Assembly: GCA_002429085.1 (NCBI GenBank)
Contig: DIYR01000032.1
Location: forward strand, 1 to 28,023
Source: Flavobacteriales bacterium UBA6049
GTDB taxonomy: Bacteria; Bacteroidota; Bacteroidia; Flavobacteriales_G; Salibacteraceae
Reading direction: 5' to 3'
DNA: 28,023 bases
Under the pieces are notes generated by a model, which saw only the letters and a list, made by a program, of their open reading frames with translations, was not told the DNA's origin and searched no databases. Positions within the stretch are counted from its first letter, which is position 1, and each line of letters begins with the position of its first letter. A program made the position numbers and the translations under genes. Shown one piece after another: positions 1-7,255 of this stretch.

Positions 1-457
1 AAAAGAAGAAAGTAATTATTAAGGAGTTTTAGGGAAGATGAAACCTTTAGGAAATAGGTGAAACCGAGTAGAGGAGGTCTTGTTTTTTTATAGTGGTGTT
101 GTGTCTGGTTTTTATTTTTTTCTGTAGTAAGTCAGTCCAAAGTTCATTATTGTCGCAGTAAAAATTGTTCTCTAATTTCCTGCTGGGTATAAGTAGCCGA
201 TTGTTCGAACTAATGTCATGTCTTAGATTTCGGAGAGATTGAGTTTCATGGTTGTTTTGCGGGATCAAGGTGGAAATTTCTATTAGTTATTTCAGCTTGT
301 TGCCAACGGTCTGGCTAAAGGAAGCATGGTGAAAATATGTGCTAAGCTATTGGTCGAGATAAAGTTGTTAGAAAATTTATGTGCCAAGTTTATTGTAGAA
401 CCGTGCTTGATTTTGTCGTTGTTATGCCTTCATGTTTTTAATATTCGTTTTTTCTTG
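1..457. other. Intergenic, no supported gene
   Basis: I see no convincing gene here. A 73-codon minus-strand frame at 47-268 is rich in Asn, Leu and Lys and has no recognisable domain or signal, so I do not call it. Around 299-345 there is a GCCAACGG followed by GGCTAAAG, which recalls the GCCAACG...GGCTA intergenic repeats I associate with Bacteroidota accessory regions. That is recall only and was not tested. Confidence 0.4.
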
Positions 458-883
458 TCAGTCAAAGGATAATGTCTCGTAGTAAACTTTCAAGTCAAGC
501 GCACGTTGTTTAACGATTTCACATTGTCTGCCAGTCGCCACTATTTTCCACAATGTCCCTTCCTTATCATAGTACATTCTGTTCGAAAAGTCAAACTCTT
601 TGTCTCGATAGTAAATCCAATGTTTTTGCGCGATTACTAGATTCTCCTGTTGTTCAGTTGTCAATGTATTCATGAGAAGCTTGTAATATTTGTTCATTTC
701 ATCATTCCATTCGTCTCTTGCGATGGCTTCACACTCCATCATCCCATAAGTTGTCTGGTTCGAGTCAGTATAGAGACATTGTTCTCTTTTGATGTCAATC
801 GGGTGCTTTTCATTGTTAGTGTCCTGTCCGAAAGTTGTTATGGTCAGAAAAAGGGTAAACAGTACTGTAAAAAATCGTGTCAC
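458..883 (-). CDS. LprI-like secreted protein (lysozyme inhibitor LprI / DUF1311 family)
   Basis: 141 residues. The first 20 residues form a hydrophobic signal peptide ending in FGQ, so the product is probably periplasmic or secreted. The mature part follows the LprI (DUF1311) pattern: a Cys near residue 36, then MECEAIARDEWNDEMNKYY, then a Q-x-x-L-x-x-AQ-x-x-W-I-x-x-RD-x-E segment and a later Cys. In mycobacteria LprI inhibits lysozyme, but most family members have no known role. The start is GTG at 883. The frame stays open upstream through a run of A residues with no ATG, so the start is not firm. It lies alone, with about 460 bases to the next gene, among other small accessory genes. Confidence 0.7.
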   Translation of the reverse strand: MTRFFTVLFTLFLTITTFGQDTNNEKHPIDIKREQCLYTDSNQTTYGMMECEAIARDEWNDEMNKYYKLLMNTLTTEQQENLVIAQKHWIYYRDKEFDFSNRMYYDKEGTLWKIVATGRQCEIVKQRALDLKVYYETLSFD

Positions 884-1082
884 TATTTTCTTTTTTTTGC
901 GTAAGGTATAATGTCTAGCAATGATGAGTGGTGATTAGGAAGTACTAATCTCTCGTTTCGCACATAGCCACGTCTTAATTTAAATTTAAAACTTGTGGCG
1001 GATTTTCCAATCCTCAGTAAAATATCCTGTCAGATGAAAACATGCAGCTTTTTTTACTTGTTACCTCGCTTAAAAATGCTTT

Positions 1083-1112
1083 CAAATATTTCTGAGAACT
1101 CAGAAATATTTG
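1083..1112. repeat. Perfect 14-bp inverted repeat with 2-base spacer
   Basis: CAAATATTTCTGAG at 1083-1096 is followed by AA and then its exact reverse complement at 1099-1112. There is no T-tract on either side, so it is a poor intrinsic terminator. It could be an operator for a dimeric regulator, a cruciform-forming site, or a remnant of a mobile or palindromic element. It overlaps the last codons of the decayed frame at 1100-1330. Confidence 0.7.
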
Positions 1113-1330
1113 TAGTATGAGTCATTACTCATTATTGATCCTAACATCACTTTTTGTTTCTCATCTTTAAATTTTTTCTTCTGAGAAAGACACATGGTGT
1201 GATATAGAAGTGTATTTAAGTACTTGTTGATGTAATACTCTTTGAAGCTTTTCTTTGATTCTCTTTTATCAATTGTCAGTTTGAAATCTGGAAAGTTCAG
1301 GTACTGATATTGATAGTGAGTGATAAGGTT
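1100..1330 (-). pseudogene. Decayed reading frame, 76 codons without a start
   Basis: Reading the minus strand from just after a TGA at 1333-1331 gives 76 open codons ending at a TGA at 1102-1100. The product is rich in Lys, Tyr, Phe and Ser, for example DKRESKKSFKEYYINKYL, and looks like real coding sequence rather than noise. There is no ATG near its beginning; the first one is around codon 46. It may be the tail of a gene whose front is lost or frame-shifted. It is in a different frame from the gene ending at 1344. I do not recognise the family. Confidence 0.3.
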
Positions 1331-1343
1331 TCACGAAGGATGG

Positions 1344-2048
1344 TTATGATCTTTTAGCCATTTTCATCTCCTTTTTTGTTCTATTTAAAATCAATTTTTC
1401 AAAACTGTCATTTGATCGATTAATCAGGTATCCTTCTCGTTTGAGGACATTGATTACTTTTCTCAAATTATGGCTCTTGCCATCAAGTAGATCAAATTGA
1501 TGCGCTAGAGATTTTGTGGTTTCGATAAATCTATATAGGAAAAAGTTGTCAATTACTCCGTATTCTCGTCCGTAAATTATTTTAATATCAAGGTGTTGTC
1601 CCGTTTTATTATTCTTAAACGCACATTCGGCCCCATGAAAATGATAGTCCCAAGAAGAATTTATTTGACCTCTCTGATTTTTACTTCTGTTCCTTTTTAA
1701 ATCCCAAATTTGAGCAGAATCATCAAGGTCAATATTAAAAGTAGTTGCCATTAAATCCATCATATCATGTGCTTTAATATCAAATTCAACAAAACATTGA
1801 AGGAGTGAATCAAGGTAGGATTTTACAAATTCTGTTGTTATTGAAGTTTTAATTATTAAAATTTTAGACCATTCTATATAGTAGATCAATCTATCTTCAA
1901 ACTTTAATTCTAATTCATTCAATCCACCTTCATTGATAAGCACATTCTTAATAGCAATTTGATTACTGTTAGAATGTTCTATAAATTCTACTAATTCTTC
2001 ATAGCTGACTCTTTTATTTTTATAGTCTAATAATATTCCTTTTTCCAT
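1344..2048 (-). CDS. Hypothetical protein, resembles DUF6896
   Basis: 234 residues, ATG start at 2048, no signal peptide or membrane segment, so probably cytoplasmic. Residues about 132-180 contain WDYHFHGAECAF, then a K-TGQ, a GREYG and an NFFLYRFIETT segment. This order (HG-x-x-C-x-F, TGQ, D-x-F-F, F-x-x-TT) is the pattern I associate with DUF6896, a family of unknown function often found singly or near toxin/immunity genes. The match is from memory and not verified by search. The C-terminus is basic (KKEMKMAKRS). Codon use is strongly AT-biased, like its left-hand neighbours and unlike the housekeeping genes further right. A weak promoter-like TACATTTA lies upstream. Function is unknown; an immunity role would be inference. 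Confidence 0.55.
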   Translation of the reverse strand: MEKGILLDYKNKRVSYEELVEFIEHSNSNQIAIKNVLINEGGLNELELKFEDRLIYYIEWSKILIIKTSITTEFVKSYLDSLLQCFVEFDIKAHDMMDLMATTFNIDLDDSAQIWDLKRNRSKNQRGQINSSWDYHFHGAECAFKNNKTGQHLDIKIIYGREYGVIDNFFLYRFIETTKSLAHQFDLLDGKSHNLRKVINVLKREGYLINRSNDSFEKLILNRTKKEMKMAKRS

Positions 2049-2153
2049 TCAGTTAATTTGTGATAAATACCGAATTAAATGTAGCACGGAATGGATCATC
2101 AATCTTTTGCTTTTCCTTTCAATCTACATTGCTATAGGTTTTGTTATAGTATG

Positions 2154-2660
2154 TTATCTTTTTATTATAAACGTGTGCATTGTATTATCATTCTCCTCGG
2201 GTATTATACTGTATAATCTGTTGGTGAAGTATTCAATAACGTCATTTCTTTTTTCAAATGTCTTGGAAGAGAGTATTTGTCCCCTTTCTCTTTCATGAAC
2301 AAAGAATTTGCTTTCTTTTTTTTCTAACCATGTTCCATCTTGAAGGTTTAAGTTAATATCTCGGTTCTTTAAAAGGTCTCTTTCATTTATTATATATGAA
2401 TGCAATTCTGGTTTTGTAACTGAAAAAATGTCTTTAAAACATGATGTTGGAACAACTTTCATATCTAGTCGTTTATTTATCATTTGGAATTCCCCTGAAT
2501 AAATCATTTCTAATTGTTCTTTTTTTGAAAATTTAGGGAATCCGTTAAGTTTAAAATCTTCCAATTTCCCTAACATTATTTGTTCATCACGCTTTTCTTT
2601 TAATTTGCTAAAGAGTATAGCGGGAATAATGATTAGTATTATTATAAAAACGTACTCCAT
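2154..2660 (-). CDS. Small membrane-anchored hypothetical protein
   Basis: 168 residues with an ATG start at 2660. Residues about 3-18 form one very hydrophobic helix (VFIIILIIIPAILF) followed by a basic stretch, which predicts an N-terminal membrane anchor with the rest of the protein in the cytoplasm. There is no cleavable signal or lipobox. Late in the protein the pattern W-x-x-KKESKFFVHERERG followed by F-x-x-x-x-DVIEYF resembles the aromatic, ERG and E/D-A/V-x-x-YF layout seen in several small immunity-type families, but I cannot name one. It lies 105 bases upstream of the 2048-1344 gene on the same strand, so the two might be co-transcribed. Function unknown. Confidence 0.5.
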   Translation of the reverse strand: MEYVFIIILIIIPAILFSKLKEKRDEQIMLGKLEDFKLNGFPKFSKKEQLEMIYSGEFQMINKRLDMKVVPTSCFKDIFSVTKPELHSYIINERDLLKNRDINLNLQDGTWLEKKESKFFVHERERGQILSSKTFEKRNDVIEYFTNRLYSIIPEENDNTMHTFIIKR

Positions 2661-3201
2661 TAATTTTTATGTGCTATAGTTCGCTTTATGAGTGTATAAC
2701 AGATATGCGCCAATATAGGCGAGCATAATTTGTTTTTTTGTTATTATCTGCTATTCCTAGCCAAGAGTCATAAGTAAATGGTCTCAGTTTGAAGCAAAAC
2801 TAAGTTAGTGATTAGGTGTTAGGATTCTGATATTGAGAAAGAAAAATTGCCGCTTAGATTACTTTGCTAAACTTAGTTGGTGGAGTTGGAGCTTTGAGCA
2901 TTGAGTTTGGGGTTTTGAATGGGTTTATAGTTTCTTCTGTCAATTTGAGTAGATCAACTTGTTGATCTGTATCGAGAATAAAGGAGAAACTTCGCCTTAT
3001 CTACTTCTCGATTCACCAAGCACTGTTTGGCTCTCTAGGTGGCAAGGCTTTGAGTTTAATTATGTCACTTTAGCTCCGCTTAGTGGCCATATTGCAATAC
3101 ATAACGGAGATTGAGCTTGTCGAAATCGTAGTGAGAATACAGTTAGGTGAGGGGAAGAGATTTTTAAAACTAAGCTCTTGCACCTAAGAACTAGAAACTA
3201 T
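2661..3201. other. 540-base gap with inverted repeats
   Basis: I find no gene. The stretch has several potential hairpins: an 8-bp palindrome at 2951-2968, an imperfect stem between ATCGAGA (2971) and TCTCGAT (to 3012), and a hairpin at 3143-3187 with arms TTAGGTG/CACCTAA enclosing AAGAG/CTCTT. The last lies 15 bases beyond the ribB stop and could mark the 3' end of its transcript, although it lacks a clear T-tract. GAGCTTGTCGAAAT near 3113 resembles a short repeat I associate with Flavobacteriales intergenic DNA. Confidence 0.4.
2951..2968. repeat. 8-bp inverted repeat, 2-base spacer
   Basis: AGATCAAC and GTTGATCT flank TT. It sits at the left of a longer potentially folded segment reaching 3012. 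It could be a short palindromic element or protein site. No function can be assigned. Confidence 0.4.
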
Positions 3202-4332
3202 TTAAGCCTCTAGTTTTACATACTCAACCACCTCTAAGCCGTAACCAACCAAACCAGTGCGCTTGGTAGCGTGACTACTCATTAGTTTCATCTTTGAAAC
3301 GCCAATATTGCGTAAGATTTGCGCTCCAACTCCGTAATCACGGGCATCCATTTTTACCTGTTGGTTCAATTTGGCATCCATAGAATCATACCCTTCTTTG
3401 CGGTGTGTTTCAGAAAGAGTTTTCTGAACTTCTTGTTGCATATACACTACCACACCAGAACCTTCTGCATTAATTTGCTTTAAAGCGGCATACAAGTCTG
3501 TGCCTGCCGTACAACGACAAGAGTCAAAAATGTTTCCATTTAAAAAAGAAGAGTGTACGCGCACTAATACGGGTGTTTGCTCACTGATATTACCTTTTAC
3601 CAAGGCTGTATGAATATCACCTGTGGTCGTTTGTCGGTATTGAATCAATTTGAAGGTACCTGCGTCAGTTTCTACCTCAGATTCAAGAATACGTTCGATC
3701 AACGATTCTTTTTCCATACGGTAAGCAATCAGGTCTTCAATTGAAATCAATTTTAAATCGAACTTTTTGGCAATTACCTTTAATTCCGGTAAACGAGCCA
3801 TGGTTCCATCTTCGTTCATGATTTCAACAATTACACCCGCGGGATCTAATCCTGCCAAACGAGCTAAATCAATTGCAGCTTCTGTGTGCCCAGTTCTTCT
3901 TAAAACGCCACCATTCTTAGCTTTTAATGGAAAAATGTGTCCAGGGCGAAACATATCTTCTGGAACTGTTCTTGGGCTTACTAGGGCACGAATGGTATTG
4001 GCTCTATCTCCAGCTGAAATTCCTGTGGTATTGCCTCCACCGCGGTAATCAACACTTACGGTAAATGCCGTTTGATGTGGGTCGGTGTTCTTACCCACCA
4101 TTAAATCTAACTCTAGCTCCTTACAACGCGATTCGGTAAGAGGAGTACAGATTAATCCACGGCCATGTGTGGCCATAAAGTTGACCATTTCAGGAGTAGC
4201 CATTTCAGCAGCGGCTACAAAATCACCTTCGTTTTCACGGTCTTCGTCATCAACAACGATTACTACTTTACCGTTACGAATATCTTCAATCGCTTCTTCG
4301 ATACTGTTGAGGGTGCTTGTTTGTGTTGTCAT
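3202..4332 (-). CDS. ribB: 3,4-dihydroxy-2-butanone-4-phosphate synthase with degenerate GTP cyclohydrolase II-like C-terminal domain
   Basis: 376 residues. Residues 1-205 are a complete RibB domain that converts ribulose 5-phosphate to 3,4-dihydroxy-2-butanone 4-phosphate and formate for riboflavin synthesis. It has DDEDRENEGD (28-37), RPGHIFPL (129-136), RRTGHTEAAIDL (145-156) and EIMNEDGTMAR (170-180). Residues about 210-376 align with GTP cyclohydrolase II (RibA) but have lost key residues. Of the three zinc cysteines only C274 remains; the others are F263 and A276. The usual EGRGIG reads EVQKTL (301-306), and the usual TNNP-type segment reads SSHATK. This half is therefore probably not a cyclohydrolase, as in the RibBX-type variants described in other bacteria. 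The start ATG overlaps the mnmA stop by four bases (ATGA), implying translational coupling. Confidence 0.93.
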   Translation of the reverse strand: MTTQTSTLNSIEEAIEDIRNGKVVIVVDDEDRENEGDFVAAAEMATPEMVNFMATHGRGLICTPLTESRCKELELDLMVGKNTDPHQTAFTVSVDYRGGGNTTGISAGDRANTIRALVSPRTVPEDMFRPGHIFPLKAKNGGVLRRTGHTEAAIDLARLAGLDPAGVIVEIMNEDGTMARLPELKVIAKKFDLKLISIEDLIAYRMEKESLIERILESEVETDAGTFKLIQYRQTTTGDIHTALVKGNISEQTPVLVRVHSSFLNGNIFDSCRCTAGTDLYAALKQINAEGSGVVVYMQQEVQKTLSETHRKEGYDSMDAKLNQQVKMDARDYGVGAQILRNIGVSKMKLMSSHATKRTGLVGYGLEVVEYVKLEA

Positions 4333-5504
4333 GCTATAACTCCTGAACCAATTAATTCATTATTGAGGTACCACGCAGCAAATTGCCCCGGAGTAATGCC
4401 TCGTTGTAATTCGGCAAAAGTGATATAAATTCCTTCTTCTGCTAGATGAATTGTTCCTTTTTGTAGAGGTTGGCGGTATCTAATGCGAATATCTAAGTCT
4501 TTAGACTCTCCAATAGTCAATGCTAAATCTGTTCTAATCCAGTGTGCATCAGATTTTGGGATGAATAGAGCAGGACGATATAACCCTGGATGTTCTTCTC
4601 CTTGACCAACATAAATTGTATTCGATTTAGTGTCAACATCAATTACGAATAATGGTTCAACTGTTCCGCCAATGCCTAATCCTTTACGTTGACCTACCGT
4701 AAAGTAATGCGCTCCTTTATGCTCGCCCGCAATAGAGCCAATTTCTGGGGAATACTCGTAAGGAGCGGCCATCTCAGCTAAAGCTTCGCCATGTGGTTGG
4801 TATACTGATGCGTTAGCTGGGATTTCTACCACATTACCAGTTTTAGGTTTTAACTGCTGCTGTAAGAAATCTGGCAGCCTCACTTTGCCGATAAAGCACA
4901 AGCCTTGAGAGTCTTTTTTCTCGGCTGTAGCTAATCCCATTTCTTTAGCGATCTCTCGAACTTGAGGTTTTTGTAGATGTCCAATAGGGAAGAGCGCTTT
5001 ACTTAACTGTTCTTGGTTCAATTGACATAGAAAGTAACTCTGATCTTTATTTGGATCAGCACCAGCAATTAGTCGATGAACGGTTTTGCCTTGTTCATTA
5101 GTGATGGTTTCTTTTTGACAGTAATGACCTGTAGCTACAAAATCAGCTCCAAGCTGCATTGCTGCATCTAAGAAAACATCAAACTTGATTTCGCGGTTAC
5201 ATAATACATCCGGATTCGGTGTTCTTCCACGTTCGTATTCATCAAACATGTAATCTACAATACGCTCCTTGTATTTTTCGCTTAAATCAATGGTCTGAAA
5301 GGGAATACCTAAGTGCTCAGCAACTTGCAAAGCATCTTGGCTATCATCTACCCATGGACATTCATCACTAATAGTCACTGATGTATCGTGCCAGTTCTTC
5401 ATGAACATGCCAATGACTTCATATCCTTCTTCTATCAGTAAATGCGCTGCAACACTGCTGTCTACACCACCTGATAATCCAACTACAACTCGTCCTTTAT
5501 TCAT
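4329..5504 (-). CDS. mnmA: tRNA-specific 2-thiouridylase MnmA
   Basis: 391 residues. MnmA uses ATP and a persulfide sulfur relay to thiolate U34 of tRNAs for Lys, Glu and Gln. The PP-loop GLSGGVDSS is at 9-17. The catalytic cysteine lies in TPNPDVLCNREIKF (C102, the same number as in E. coli), ATGHY is at about 124-128, and the second catalytic cysteine is in GLCFIG (C203). The C-terminal tRNA-binding and barrel part follows, with FTVGQRKGLGIGG present. The length is slightly above the usual 360-380. Only eight bases separate a TAATTTTG promoter element from the ATG, so the leader is very short. It forms a two-gene operon with ribB. Confidence 0.96.
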   Translation of the reverse strand: MNKGRVVVGLSGGVDSSVAAHLLIEEGYEVIGMFMKNWHDTSVTISDECPWVDDSQDALQVAEHLGIPFQTIDLSEKYKERIVDYMFDEYERGRTPNPDVLCNREIKFDVFLDAAMQLGADFVATGHYCQKETITNEQGKTVHRLIAGADPNKDQSYFLCQLNQEQLSKALFPIGHLQKPQVREIAKEMGLATAEKKDSQGLCFIGKVRLPDFLQQQLKPKTGNVVEIPANASVYQPHGEALAEMAAPYEYSPEIGSIAGEHKGAHYFTVGQRKGLGIGGTVEPLFVIDVDTKSNTIYVGQGEEHPGLYRPALFIPKSDAHWIRTDLALTIGESKDLDIRIRYRQPLQKGTIHLAEEGIYITFAELQRGITPGQFAAWYLNNELIGSGVIA

Positions 5505-5512
5505 TGCGGCTG

Positions 5513-5540
5513 CAAAATTACAATAAAGCCCGAACGCAAA
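5513..5540 (-). promoter_or_regulatory. Predicted promoter of mnmA-ribB
   Basis: On the minus strand TTTG (5540-5537) is followed by 16 bases and TAATTTTG (5520-5513), an exact match to the Bacteroidota -7 form TAnnTTTG. The -33 element lies in the loop of the terminator hairpin of the preceding gene. The start codon is eight bases beyond the -7 element. Confidence 0.5.
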
Positions 5541-5557
5541 TCATGCATTCGGGCTTT
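5525..5557 (-). terminator. Intrinsic terminator of the YceI-like gene
   Basis: AAAGCCCGAA (5525-5534) pairs with TTCGGGCTTT (5548-5557). On the minus strand the stem ends in TTTATTG. It lies 24 bases beyond the stop of the YceI-like gene and overlaps the mnmA promoter. Confidence 0.75.
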
Positions 5558-5581
5558 AACACTTTTATAGCTAGTTATAGT

Positions 5582-6229
5582 TTAGTTACAGGCTTTATTC
5601 AATACACTGCGAATACCAATTTTAACTTCTGGCCATAACTTACTTACGCCATCTCCAGCCATATGCAGTTCGTAGCATTCTTTGTTTAATGCATCTACAC
5701 CCGCTTGAGCATTCCACTCGCCAACATTAATGGTAGTTTCGAGTAATACAGCATCACCGTTCATGGAATATGTCATGTTTACCATCTTCTCAACACCATT
5801 CATACTTAGAGCTACTTCTGCTGAGTTTGCAGTAATAGAAACCAAGCGACCTGAAAGCATTTCGCTTCCTGTTAAAGATCCGAAGAAAAACTTCTGAATC
5901 TTCATATCTCGATCTGGGTTGTTTGTATTGATAGAGTTTACAGGGATTTCAAAACTTGCACCTGAAAATACTTCTTCAGCTGTTGCAGCAGTTTGAGTTC
6001 CTGAAACATTGATTACATCAAATTGACCACCTACACCAATTTTCTCAGTGGTTTTAAATGCTGTCCAAGTAACAAGGGTAGAGTCTGCGTTAAAAGAATA
6101 TTCACAAGACTTCGGCTCCATTGTTTCTTCTGATGTTGGAGTGATCTCTTCTGTTTCCTTTGGCGCAGGTGATTGACCACAGCTTGCTAGTAGAACGATG
6201 GTAGCTATAGCAATGATTGATTGTTTCAT
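5582..6229 (-). CDS. YceI-like lipoprotein
   Basis: 215 residues. A lipoprotein signal ends in LLASC with the acylated cysteine at 17, followed by a Pro/Glu/Thr-rich linker to about residue 40. The rest fits the YceI fold: STLVTWTAFKTTEKIGVGGQFDVI early on, then a GASFEIPVNSINTNNPDRD segment and a KIQKFFFG segment. YceI proteins form an eight-stranded lipocalin-like barrel that binds isoprenoid or other lipophilic molecules, but the ligand here is unknown. Three cysteines occur in the mature barrel part, and the protein ends in KACN. It starts 11 bases after the oxygenase gene on the same strand and is followed by a clear terminator, so the two form an operon. Confidence 0.8.
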   Translation of the reverse strand: MKQSIIAIATIVLLASCGQSPAPKETEEITPTSEETMEPKSCEYSFNADSTLVTWTAFKTTEKIGVGGQFDVINVSGTQTAATAEEVFSGASFEIPVNSINTNNPDRDMKIQKFFFGSLTGSEMLSGRLVSITANSAEVALSMNGVEKMVNMTYSMNGDAVLLETTINVGEWNAQAGVDALNKECYELHMAGDGVSKLWPEVKIGIRSVLNKACN

Positions 6230-6240
6230 AATGTTGATTG

Positions 6241-7191
6241 TTAACTTTTTAATCCTATTTCTCTTAATCTTTCATTTAAGTAGTCCCCAGCAGTAATATC
6301 TTCATATGCACGTGGGTTGTTTTCGTCAACGCATGAGTCTAAACAGTTTAATGGCATGCTACTTTTTGGATGCATAAAGAATGGAATAGAGAAGCGTGAT
6401 GTTCCCCATTTTTCACGTGGTGGATTTACTACTCGGTGAGTGGTAGATCTCAGTTTGTTATTGGTTAAGCGTTGCAACATATCACCTACATTCACAACAA
6501 TGTGTTCTGGTAGTGCTGTAACAGCCACATATTCACCTTGTTTATTTACAACCTCTAATCCATCAGCAGAGGCACCAATTAATAAGGTAATTAGATTGAT
6601 GTCTTCGTGTTCTCCAGCTCTTACAGCATCTTTAGGCTCGCTAGTAATAGGAGGGTAATGAATAGGACGAAGTATGCTATTACCGTTATGAACAAATTCT
6701 TCAAAGTAGTTTTCGTCTAAGTTTAAGTAAAGAGCCAGTGCTCTCAACATTGATAAACCAGTTACCTCTAAAGACTGGTATGCTTTTTTACCTATAGCAT
6801 TGAAAGCTGGAAGCTCTTCTACATCAACGTTTTCAGGATATTCAGAAATAATAGGGTCGCCATCTTCTACATATTGGCCAAAGTGCCAGAATTCTTTTAA
6901 ATCTCCAGCCGACATGCCTTTTGCATGCTCCTTACCAAAAGAAGTATAACCTCGTTGGCCCGATATTCCTTCAATTTCGTAGTTCAGTTTTGTTTCTTCT
7001 GGTAAATTGAAAAATGCTTGAACTTGAGTGTATAACTCAGATAATAAGTCATCTGAAATACCATGGTTTTTAACAGCTACAAAACCAGTTTCTTCGTATG
7101 CTTTTCCTAATTCTTGAACAAATCTTGCTTTATCTTCAGCGGTGCCTTCTGTAAAAAGAGACAAATCCACACTTGGTATTCCAAATTCCAT
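6241..7191 (-). CDS. 2-oxoglutarate/Fe(II)-dependent oxygenase, isopenicillin N synthase-like
   Basis: 316 residues, cytoplasmic, ATG start at 7191. It has the N-terminal DIOX_N region (IPSVDLSLF at 5-13, TGFVAVKNHGI at 35-45) and the C-terminal 2OG-Fe(II) oxygenase core. The iron ligands are visible as H195-x-D197 (AGEHEDINLIT) and H252 (RSTTHRVV), and the 2-oxoglutarate carboxylate is bound by R266-x-S268 (SRFSIPFFMHP). Bacterial members of this broad family oxidise many small molecules and the substrate cannot be told from sequence. Enzymes of this layout include gibberellin- and flavonoid-type plant oxygenases and IPNS, so the family name should not be read as antibiotic synthesis. It is probably transcribed from a promoter 28-60 bases upstream and is followed after 11 bases by the YceI-like gene. 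Confidence 0.88.
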   Translation of the reverse strand: MEFGIPSVDLSLFTEGTAEDKARFVQELGKAYEETGFVAVKNHGISDDLLSELYTQVQAFFNLPEETKLNYEIEGISGQRGYTSFGKEHAKGMSAGDLKEFWHFGQYVEDGDPIISEYPENVDVEELPAFNAIGKKAYQSLEVTGLSMLRALALYLNLDENYFEEFVHNGNSILRPIHYPPITSEPKDAVRAGEHEDINLITLLIGASADGLEVVNKQGEYVAVTALPEHIVVNVGDMLQRLTNNKLRSTTHRVVNPPREKWGTSRFSIPFFMHPKSSMPLNCLDSCVDENNPRAYEDITAGDYLNERLREIGLKS

Positions 7192-7218
7192 AAGACTCTA
7201 ATTAAATTATTGAACCAT

Positions 7219-7250
7219 CAAAGGTGCATAAAACGGAATATTCAGCCAAA
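7219..7250 (-). promoter_or_regulatory. Predicted promoter of the oxygenase-YceI operon
   Basis: Minus strand: TTTG (7250-7247), 20 bases, CACCTTTG (7226-7219), one mismatch to TAnnTTTG. It lies between the phoD-like stop and the oxygenase start, which suggests the two are separately transcribed even though they are only 64 bases apart. Confidence 0.45.
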
Positions 7251-7255
7251 AACGC

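Larger units (their letters stand above)
884..1343. other. Gene-poor gap with decayed frame and palindromes
   Basis: No intact gene. The gap holds a reading-frame remnant on the minus strand (1100-1330) and a perfect inverted repeat at 1083-1112, both listed separately. A second short inverted repeat, ATGAGT/ACTCAT with a 4-base spacer, lies at 1117-1132. The stretch 951-1010 contains CACATAGCC and GTGGCGGATTTT, which resemble the other half of the GCCAACG...GGCTA type of intergenic repeat. Confidence 0.4.

Noticed and set aside
47..268. 73-codon minus-strand frame
   Set aside because: No domain, signal or supporting context; composition fits chance in AT-rich DNA.
299..345. Integron attC site
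   Set aside because: GCCAACGG is present but the paired R and L core sites with proper spacing are not, and no integrase is in the window.
1083..1112. Intrinsic terminator
   Set aside because: No T-tract on either strand after the stem and a 2-base spacer too short for an RNA loop without opening pairs.
6241..7191. Isopenicillin N synthase (beta-lactam synthesis)
   Set aside because: Only the shared iron and 2-oxoglutarate motifs match; the 2OG-binding RxS and lack of pathway partners point to a general oxygenase.
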